From positions 22,158,450-22,222,449 of the forward strand of contig OY755252.1 in the NCBI GenBank assembly GCA_963576725.1: DNA of 64,000 nt. The letters are read 5' to 3'. Positions 54,941-64,000 of the stretch are shown here, piece after piece. Source of the DNA: Azorinus chamasolen. Taxonomy: Eukaryota > Mollusca > Bivalvia > Cardiida > Solecurtidae. The translations under genes were made by a program, and so were the position numbers. Each line of letters opens with the position of its first letter. The first letter of the stretch is position 1. The notes under the pieces are model-generated. The model made no database searches. It worked only from the letters and a program-made list of their open reading frames with translations, and was not told the origin of the DNA.

Positions 54941-57478
54941 TTTGTTGAATTTCAAGCATTTTTTATTAAATTGAGAAATTTTGGCTAATGACGGGCAACT
55001 TTGAAGTGTCGGTATTGCCCGAAAGCCTTCCTAAAATTGCCTTAGGCTACTTTTTGACATCTCCCTGCTGGAGAAATATCTTTTTCTGGAATCAAAGGTC
55101 CCTCATATGTATCAAATTTGGCAAAGTAAAGTATTTCGTGAAGTTTCGGACATATTCCAGCATTTAGCATCTCATAAATTTAGCTTGAAGCGCATAAATC
55201 GCAGTTTTTCATTGGATCTAGCCGCGCGACCGACTCTTTCGGTGCTTCCTGTCATTTTATTTGGCTCTTCCAATGTGTTTTCTTACATAATTTCCAAGAT
55301 CTAATATTCATCTCAATCAAATTTGCATTTTCAGAGTGTCTCTTTCTAGTTTTATTGCATTTTTTCTACATTTAATAACTTTAACAGTGCAGAGCTCTAC
55401 ATAAATTGTAACCGCTAAAGATTGTTCATCAAGCATGCAAAGCGGGCGACTCTTAACCCTTATTTGTAGCTTCAGACAGACGCGACTGTAATTTCTGTGG
55501 CTGCTAAGCAAGGGAAAAGAATGCTATTTCTATTTCTGAAATCTATTTGTATCTGCTGGCATTGAGTTTTGAAGTTTGAGTGCCCTCTGTTATGGGGTTC
55601 TTTGAATATGGTGAAGCTAAGTTGGTCAGATGACTTTAGAAAGGTAACAAAGCATTGTTTTTATTGTGAATTTCTCATAACTTGACAGTTTCACTAAAGA
55701 AACAACAATATTTAGCTAAATCATAACATAAACACTCAAATTAGAGTTCTGAACATGTATCTTAAAGCATTTTTCAAGGATTTTTGTATATTTTATGTGG
55801 TTTCCCTGTTTTTCAGGCCTTGGCGGCACATCACGAAGGACACATTTTTTCCATAGTTTGGCTTTGTGTGGCATATTCTTTGAGCCGGTTCTTTGCACTG
55901 GGGTAGGAACCATGTACAACACCACTGAGCATGACAGGAAATACCAGCCGGTCTATGGTGAAAAGGCTTTTGCGGCTACTCGGTGCTGCTTCCGCCGAAG
56001 CCGGCTACATGCGGCCGAGATCTTCGATTAATGCTGACAGTGACTGAAGGTATGCAAACCATAGGAAGCAATGTCCTTTTATGCTAAAATTAACCCTGCA
56101 CTGTTGAGTGAAATCTGATTGGGCAGTCTTTTTCTGCTTCTTGTGCTTGAAATACCCTTCTGGAAAGGAGAGGTGCCTGTCGCGGGGGCATGAAAGCCGA
56201 CTCATACCGTACATCTTCTTTAGGGCGCTGATCACAAGCGACGATCATTTCAACCCGATTTAGCATTTCGAGCTTGCTTGTCCATGCTAAAATAAGGATC
56301 TGGATCCAAATTCAGTATAAGATCTTAATGATTAGGCCATTTTATAGACAATTTTAGTCTTAAACTGAAGAATTTCAGCCAAATTTTACACCAGTTATCA
56401 CTAAAATATCCAGTTTAAGGGTATTTTTTGTGAATCAGAGTTAATAATTTGGCTGTTTTCTAACAGATCAATGCCTGAGAGATGCTATGCCTTTTATTTC
56501 ATCAAGATCAAATGAAAACTTTTCAAGAAATTAGGATTTTAGTTTTCGCCTACATCGCCATCTAACAGCTTATTCCGCATAGCCAATTTAGCCGACTGGG
56601 GTCGACTTTTCGAAAGCTCCCAGATCATTCAAATATGGTCAGATCAGCTTGCTTTTTGTTGTTTTTCAGTCAAAATAATCTAAATACTTAGACTAATTTG
56701 AAAGATACTGTTTCAAATAAGATTGGGGGTATACTCTGGTGTGACCCCGGTGAGCAATTGCTTCCGGAGGTCGTAGTACAGTAAGAAGTAGTTCTTTAGA
56801 ACTGCAGTGCTTTAAATATAAGCTAATAAGTGTCTCTTAAGAACTTGACAGGCTGAATAATTGCATATTTTCAAGTTATTGTGTGTATTCTCTGCCCATT
56901 GGGGTCATTTTTTGTGACTCTCTTGCAGGACTACTTCCTCTGGTGGATGTTGGGAAATATGTGTGTGGAGCGTCAGAATGGCCCAAATTTAAAGCGAAAA
57001 TAGACGGTGTGTACATACTTTTGTATGTAGCGAAAAAAGTCAACGTTCTTGACCTTGTTTTCTGGTGATCTAGAGACTGTGTTTGGACTAAATATGAACG
57101 TGTTAAGAGGGTATAACCCAAATCTATGCCTGGAAGTAGCTATGGGATGCAGAAAATGCCTGTTTTTACATAGAATAAAGAAGGGCAAAAGTGACCGGGC
57201 TCACACCTATAACAGAAACTGTTAAAATGGAATATCTTCAAAACGGTAAGGATTACTGCCCTGAAATTTCACATGTTGGTAATTTATGACTAAAGAAGCT
57301 TGCACATGAGAGAGTTTTCAACAGATCTCAGTAAATTTGAAGAAATTGAGATTTTTAAAAAAAATGTGTTAAACGGTTCAGTATAAAGACCTCTCCTGCA
57401 CTTATATCAGACTATTTGGCCTTGATAGGCTCTGTGATCTGGATCTAAACAGCATAGAACAACCCGGCTGAGTATATT
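54941..57478 (+). repeat. Array unit 23, 2,538 bp, haplotype A/TTAT-
   Basis: A at 55732. Element at 56738-57207, short junction. Confidence 0.95.
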
Positions 57479-60020
57479 TTTGTTGAATTTCAAGCATTTT
57501 TTATTAAATTGAGAAATTTTGGCTAATGACGGGCAACTTTGAAGTGTCGGTATTGCCCGAAAGCCTTCCTAAAATTTCCTTAGGCTACTTTTTGACATCT
57601 CCCTGCTGGAGAAATATCTTTTTCTGGAATCAAAGGTCCCTCATATGTATCAAATTTGGCAAAGTAAAGTATTTCGTGAAGTTTCGGACATATTCCAGCA
57701 TTTAGCATCTCATAAATTTAGCTTGAAGCGCATAAATCGCAGTTTTTCATTGGATCTAGCCGCGCGACCGACTCTTTCGGTGCTTCCTGTCATTTTATTT
57801 GGCTCTTCCAATGTGTTTTCTTACATAATTTCCAAGATCTAATATTCATCTCAATCAAATTTGCATTTTCAGAGTGTCTCTTTCTAGTTTTATTGCATTT
57901 TTTCTACATTTAATAACTTTAACAGTGCAGAGCTCTACATAAATTGTAACCGCTAAAGATTGTTCATCAAGCATGCAAAGCGGGCGACTCTTAACCCTTA
58001 TTTGTAGCTTCAGACAGACGCGACTGTAATTTCTGTGGCTGCTAAGCAAGGGAAAAGAATGCTATTTCTATTTCTGAAATCTATTTGTATCTGCTGGCAT
58101 TGAGTTTTGAAGTTTGAGTGCCCTCTGTTATGGGGTTCTTTGAATATGGTGAAGCTAAGTTGGTCAGATGACTTTAGAAAGGTAACAAAGCATTGTTTTT
58201 ATTGTGAATTTCTCATAACTTGACAGTTTCACTAAAGAAACAACAATATTTAGCTAAATCATAACATAACCACTCAAATTAGAGTTCTGAACATGTATCT
58301 TAAAGCATTTTTCAAGGATTTTTGTATATTTTATGTGGTTTCCCTGTTTTTCAGGCCTTGGCGGCACATCACGAAGGACACATTTTTTCCATAGTTTGGC
58401 TTTGTGTGGCATATTCTTTGAGCCGGTTCTTTGCACTGGGGTAGGAACCATGTACAACACCACTGAGCATGACAGGAAATACCAGCCGGTCTATGGTGAA
58501 AAGGCTTTTGCGGCTACTCGGTGCTGCTTCCGCCGAAGCCGGCTACATGCGGCCGAGATCTTCGATTAATGCTGACAGTGACTGAAGGTATGCAAACCAT
58601 AGGAAGCAATGTCCTTTTATGCTAAAATTAACCCTGCACTGTTGAGTGAAATCTGATTGGGCAGTCTTTTTCTGCTTCTTGTGCTTGAAATACCCTTCTG
58701 GAAAGGAGAGGTGCCTGTCGCGGGGGCATGAAAGCCGACTCATACCGTACATCTTCTTTAGGGCGCTGATCACAAGCGACGATCATTTCAACCCGATTTA
58801 GCATTTCGAGCTTGCTTGTCCATGCTAAAATAAGGATCTGGATCCAAATTCAGTATAAGATCTTAATGATTAGGCCATTTTATAGACAATTTTAGTCTTA
58901 AACTGAAGAATTTCAGCCAAATTTTACACCAGTTATCACTAAAATATCCAGTTTAAGGGTATTTTTTGTGAATCAGAGTTAATAATTTGGCTGTTTTCTA
59001 ACAGATCAATGCCTGAGAGATGCTATGCCTTTTATTTCATCAAGATCAAATGAAAACTTTTCAAGAAATTAGGATTTTAGTTTTCGCCTACATCGCCATC
59101 TAACAGCTTATTCCGCATAGCCAATTTAGCCGACTGGGGTCGACTTTTCGAAAGCTCCCAGATCATTCAAATATGGTCAGATCAGCTTGCTTTTTGTTGT
59201 TTTTCAGTCAAAATAATCTAAATACTTAGACTAATTTGAAAGATACTGTTTCAAATAAGATTGGGGGTATACTCTGGTGTGACCCCGGTGAGCAATTGCT
59301 TCCGGAGGTCGTAGTACAGTAAGAAGTAGTTCTTTAGAACTGCAGTGCTTTAAATATAAGCTAATAAGTGTCTCTTAAGAACTTGACAGGCTGAATAATT
59401 GCATATTTTCAAGTTATTGTGTGTATTCTCTGCCCATTGGGGTCATTTTTTGTGACTCTCTTGCAGGACTACTTCCTCTGGTGGATGTTGGGAAATATGT
59501 GTGTGGAGCGTCAGAATGGCCCAAATTTAAAGCGAAAATAGACGGTGTGTACATACTTTTGTATGTAGCGAAAAAAGTCAACGTTCTTGACCTTGTTTTC
59601 TGGTGATCTAGAGACTGTGTTTGGACTAAATATGAACGTGTTAAGAGGGTATAACCCAAATCTATGCCTGGAAGTAGCTATGGGATGCAGAAAATGCCTG
59701 TTTTTACATAGAATAAAGAAGGGCAAAAGTGACCGGGCTCACACCTTATTATAACAGAAACTGTTAAAATGGAATATCTTCAAAACGGTAAGGATTACTG
59801 CCCTGAAATTTCACATGTTGGTAATTTATGACTAAAGAAGCTTGCACATGAGAGAGTTTTCAACAGATCTCAGTAAATTTGAAGAAATTGAGATTTTTAA
59901 AAAAAATGTGTTAAACGGTTCAGTATAAAGACCTCTCCTGCACTTATATCAGACTATTTGGCCTTGATAGGCTCTGTGATCTGGATCTAAACAGCATAGA
60001 ACAACCCGGCTGAGTATATT
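57479..60020 (+). repeat. Array unit 24, 2,542 bp, haplotype C/TTAT+, private G>T
   Basis: C at 58270. Element at 59276-59745, long junction. Private G-to-T change at 57577 (AAATTTCC here, AAATTGCC elsewhere). Confidence 0.95.
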
Positions 60021-62562
60021 TTTGTTGAATTTCAAGCATTTTTTATTAAATTGAGAAATTTTGGCTAATGACGGGCAACTTTGAAGTGTCGGTATTGCCC
60101 GAAAGCCTTCCTAAAATTGCCTTAGGCTACTTTTTGACATCTCCCTGCTGGAGAAATATCTTTTTCTGGAATCAAAGGTCCCTCATATGTATCAAATTTG
60201 GCAAAGTAAAGTATTTCGTGAAGTTTCGGACATATTCCAGCATTTAGCATCTCATAAATTTAGCTTGAAGCGCATAAATCGCAGTTTTTCATTGGATCTA
60301 GCCGCGCGACCGACTCTTTCGGTGCTTCCTGTCATTTTATTTGGCTCTTCCAATGTGTTTTCTTACATAATTTCCAAGATCTAATATTCATCTCAATCAA
60401 ATTTGCATTTTCAGAGTGTCTCTTTCTAGTTTTATTGCATTTTTTCTACATTTAATAACTTTAACAGTGCAGAGCTCTACATAAATTGTAACCGCTAAAG
60501 ATTGTTCATCAAGCATGCAAAGCGGGCGACTCTTAACCCTTATTTGTAGCTTCAGACAGACGCGACTGTAATTTCTGTGGCTGCTAAGCAAGGGAAAAGA
60601 ATGCTATTTCTATTTCTGAAATCTATTTGTATCTGCTGGCATTGAGTTTTGAAGTTTGAGTGCCCTCTGTTATGGGGTTCTTTGAATATGGTGAAGCTAA
60701 GTTGGTCAGATGACTTTAGAAAGGTAACAAAGCATTGTTTTTATTGTGAATTTCTCATAACTTGACAGTTTCACTAAAGAAACAACAATATTTAGCTAAA
60801 TCATAACATAACCACTCAAATTAGAGTTCTGAACATGTATCTTAAAGCATTTTTCAAGGATTTTTGTATATTTTATGTGGTTTCCCTGTTTTTCAGGCCT
60901 TGGCGGCACATCACGAAGGACACATTTTTTCCATAGTTTGGCTTTGTGTGGCATATTCTTTGAGCCGGTTCTTTGCACTGGGGTAGGAACCATGTACAAC
61001 ACCACTGAGCATGACAGGAAATACCAGCCGGTCTATGGTGAAAAGGCTTTTGCGGCTACTCGGTGCTGCTTCCGCCGAAGCCGGCTACATGCGGCCGAGA
61101 TCTTCGATTAATGCTGACAGTGACTGAAGGTATGCAAACCATAGGAAGCAATGTCCTTTTATGCTAAAATTAACCCTGCACTGTTGAGTGAAATCTGATT
61201 GGGCAGTCTTTTTCTGCTTCTTGTGCTTGAAATACCCTTCTGGAAAGGAGAGGTGCCTGTCGCGGGGGCATGAAAGCCGACTCATACCGTACATCTTCTT
61301 TAGGGCGCTGATCACAAGCGACGATCATTTCAACCCGATTTAGCATTTCGAGCTTGCTTGTCCATGCTAAAATAAGGATCTGGATCCAAATTCAGTATAA
61401 GATCTTAATGATTAGGCCATTTTATAGACAATTTTAGTCTTAAACTGAAGAATTTCAGCCAAATTTTACACCAGTTATCACTAAAATATCCAGTTTAAGG
61501 GTATTTTTTGTGAATCAGAGTTAATAATTTGGCTGTTTTCTAACAGATCAATGCCTGAGAGATGCTATGCCTTTTATTTCATCAAGATCAAATGAAAACT
61601 TTTCAAGAAATTAGGATTTTAGTTTTCGCCTACATCGCCATCTAACAGCTTATTCCGCATAGCCAATTTAGCCGACTGGGGTCGACTTTTCGAAAGCTCC
61701 CAGATCATTCAAATATGGTCAGATCAGCTTGCTTTTTGTTGTTTTTCAGTCAAAATAATCTAAATACTTAGACTAATTTGAAAGATACTGTTTCAAATAA
61801 GATTGGGGGTATACTCTGGTGTGACCCCGGTGAGCAATTGCTTCCGGAGGTCGTAGTACAGTAAGAAGTAGTTCTTTAGAACTGCAGTGCTTTAAATATA
61901 AGCTAATAAGTGTCTCTTAAGAACTTGACAGGCTGAATAATTGCATATTTTCAAGTTATTGTGTGTATTCTCTGCCCATTGGGGTCATTTTTTGTGACTC
62001 TCTTGCAGGACTACTTCCTCTGGTGGATGTTGGGAAATATGTGTGTGGAGCGTCAGAATGGCCCAAATTTAAAGCGAAAATAGACGGTGTGTACATACTT
62101 TTGTATGTAGCGAAAAAAGTCAACGTTCTTGACCTTGTTTTCTGGTGATCTAGAGACTGTGTTTGGACTAAATATGAACGTGTTAAGAGGGTATAACCCA
62201 AATCTATGCCTGGAAGTAGCTATGGGATGCAGAAAATGCCTGTTTTTACATAGAATAAAGAAGGGCAAAAGTGACCGGGCTCACACCTTATTATAACAGA
62301 AACTGTTAAAATGGAATATCTTCAAAACGGTAAGGATTACTGCCCTGAAATTTCACATGTTGGTAATTTATGACTAAAGAAGCTTGCACATGAGAGAGTT
62401 TTCAACAGATCTCAGTAAATTTGAAGAAATTGAGATTTTTAAAAAAAATGTGTTAAACGGTTCAGTATAAAGACCTCTCCTGCACTTATATCAGACTATT
62501 TGGCCTTGATAGGCTCTGTGATCTGGATCTAAACAGCATAGAACAACCCGGCTGAGTATATT
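60021..62562 (+). repeat. Array unit 25, 2,542 bp, haplotype C/TTAT+
   Basis: C at 60812. Element at 61818-62287, long junction. Confidence 0.95.
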
Positions 62563-64000
62563 TTTGTTGAATTTCAAGCATTTTTTATTAAATTGAGAAA
62601 TTTTGGCTAATGACGGGCAACTTTGAAGTGTCGGTATTGCCCGAAAGCCTTCCTAAAATTGCCTTAGGCTACTTTTTGACATCTCCCTGCTGGAGAAATA
62701 TCTTTTTCTGGAATCAAAGGTCCCTCATATGTATCAAATTTGGCAAAGTAAAGTATTTCGTGAAGTTTCGGACATATTCCAGCATTTAGCATCTCATAAA
62801 TTTAGCTTGAAGCGCATAAATCGCAGTTTTTCATTGGATCTAGCCGCGCGACCGACTCTTTCGGTGCTTCCTGTCATTTTATTTGGCTCTTCCAATGTGT
62901 TTTCTTACATAATTTCCAAGATCTAATATTCATCTCAATCAAATTTGCATTTTCAGAGTGTCTCTTTCTAGTTTTATTGCATTTTTTCTACATTTAATAA
63001 CTTTAACAGTGCAGAGCTCTACATAAATTGTAACCGCTAAAGATTGTTCATCAAGCATGCAAAGCGGGCGACTCTTAACCCTTATTTGTAGCTTCAGACA
63101 GACGCGACTGTAATTTCTGTGGCTGCTAAGCAAGGGAAAAGAATGCTATTTCTATTTCTGAAATCTATTTGTATCTGCTGGCATTGAGTTTTGAAGTTTG
63201 AGTGCCCTCTGTTATGGGGTTCTTTGAATATGGTGAAGCTAAGTTGGTCAGATGACTTTAGAAAGGTAACAAAGCATTGTTTTTATTGTGAATTTCTCAT
63301 AACTTGACAGTTTCACTAAAGAAACAACAATATTTAGCTAAATCATAACATAACCACTCAAATTAGAGTTCTGAACATGTATCTTAAAGCATTTTTCAAG
63401 GATTTTTGTATATTTTATGTGGTTTCCCTGTTTTTCAGGCCTTGGCGGCACATCACGAAGGACACATTTTTTCCATAGTTTGGCTTTGTGTGGCATATTC
63501 TTTGAGCCGGTTCTTTGCACTGGGGTAGGAACCATGTACAACACCACTGAGCATGACAGGAAATACCAGCCGGTCTATGGTGAAAAGGCTTTTGCGGCTA
63601 CTCGGTGCTGCTTCCGCCGAAGCCGGCTACATGCGGCCGAGATCTTCGATTAATGCTGACAGTGACTGAAGGTATGCAAACCATAGGAAGCAATGTCCTT
63701 TTATGCTAAAATTAACCCTGCACTGTTGAGTGAAATCTGATTGGGCAGTCTTTTTCTGCTTCTTGTGCTTGAAATACCCTTCTGGAAAGGAGAGGTGCCT
63801 GTCGCGGGGGCATGAAAGCCGACTCATACCGTACATCTTCTTTAGGGCGCTGATCACAAGCGACGATCATTTCAACCCGATTTAGCATTTCGAGCTTGCT
63901 TGTCCATGCTAAAATAAGGATCTGGATCCAAATTCAGTATAAGATCTTAATGATTAGGCCATTTTATAGACAATTTTAGTCTTAAACTGAAGAATTTCAG
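62563..64000 (+). repeat. Array unit 26, partial (first 1,438 bp), C allele
   Basis: C at 63354. The window ends before the position of the element, so its length class is unknown. Confidence 0.95.

Larger units (their letters stand above)
1..64000 (+). repeat. Head-to-tail macrosatellite array, unit about 2.54 kb, 26 copies
   Basis: The same sequence recurs at 1, 2543, 5085, 7627, 10165, 12703, 15241, 17779, 19844, 21911 and so on to 62563. Spacing is 2,542 or 2,538 bp, except for two copies of 2,065 and 2,067 bp. Every copy has the same orientation and there is no spacer of different origin. Both window edges lie inside the array. The copies differ by very few bases that I could find by eye: one shared A/C site, one shared 4-bp indel, four private substitutions, and presence or absence of a 470-bp internal segment. 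Large unit size and near identity are typical of macrosatellites or recently amplified loci kept alike by unequal exchange. No ribosomal, histone or snRNA gene was recognised that would make it one of the classical tandem families. Confidence 0.99.

Noticed and set aside
1..64000. More than 200 short open frames (about 61-81 codons) repeating through the window
   Set aside because: They are eight frames copied in each unit, overlap on both strands, match no family I know, and their sameness only reflects the near-identity of the repeat.
1..64000. CRISPR array
   Set aside because: The repeat unit is 2.5 kb with no short repeats separated by unique spacers and no cas genes.

Overview
The whole window is one head-to-tail tandem array. 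A unit of about 2.54 kb repeats 26 times: 25 complete copies and a 1,438-bp partial copy at the right edge. All copies have the same orientation, with no other sequence between them. The array continues past both edges of the window, so its true length and flanks are unknown. I fixed the unit start at window base 1, but that phase is arbitrary.

Nothing in the unit reads as a bacterial, phage or organelle gene. The longest open frames are 60-81 codons, overlap one another on both strands and show no family I recognise. There is no rRNA, tRNA, spliceosomal snRNA, spliced-leader or histone gene that I can identify. Several T-rich AG sites look like splice acceptors, and an inverted-repeat element sits inside the unit. 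The window therefore looks like a eukaryotic macrosatellite or a tandemly amplified non-coding or micro-gene locus. I cannot name the organism. CpG is not strongly depleted, which mildly argues against a vertebrate.

Layout of one unit, in unit-1 coordinates: 1-860, AT-rich flank with small unsupported ORFs; about 870-1310, a GC-richer core open in several frames on both strands; 1311-1797, AT-rich with several inverted repeats, two of which cross; 1798-2267, a 470-bp segment bounded by imperfect terminal inverted repeats starting GGTGTGA, probably a MITE-like DNA element; 2268-2542, AT-rich right flank.

Copies are almost identical. I found one shared A/C site (unit offset 792), one shared 4-bp TTAT indel beside the element (2,542 versus 2,538 bp units), four private substitutions (14992, 34897, 35407, 57577), and two adjacent copies (units 8 and 9; 2,065 and 2,067 bp) that lack the element almost exactly but with different junctions. 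The two shared markers form only three of four possible haplotypes, arranged in blocks. This suggests recent growth by multi-unit duplication or unequal exchange. The two empty sites suggest independent loss of the element.

Because all copies are nearly identical, conservation between them says nothing about coding. One weak spliced micro-gene model (668-703 joined to 877-966, 41 aa, one hydrophobic segment) is listed as a hypothesis only.
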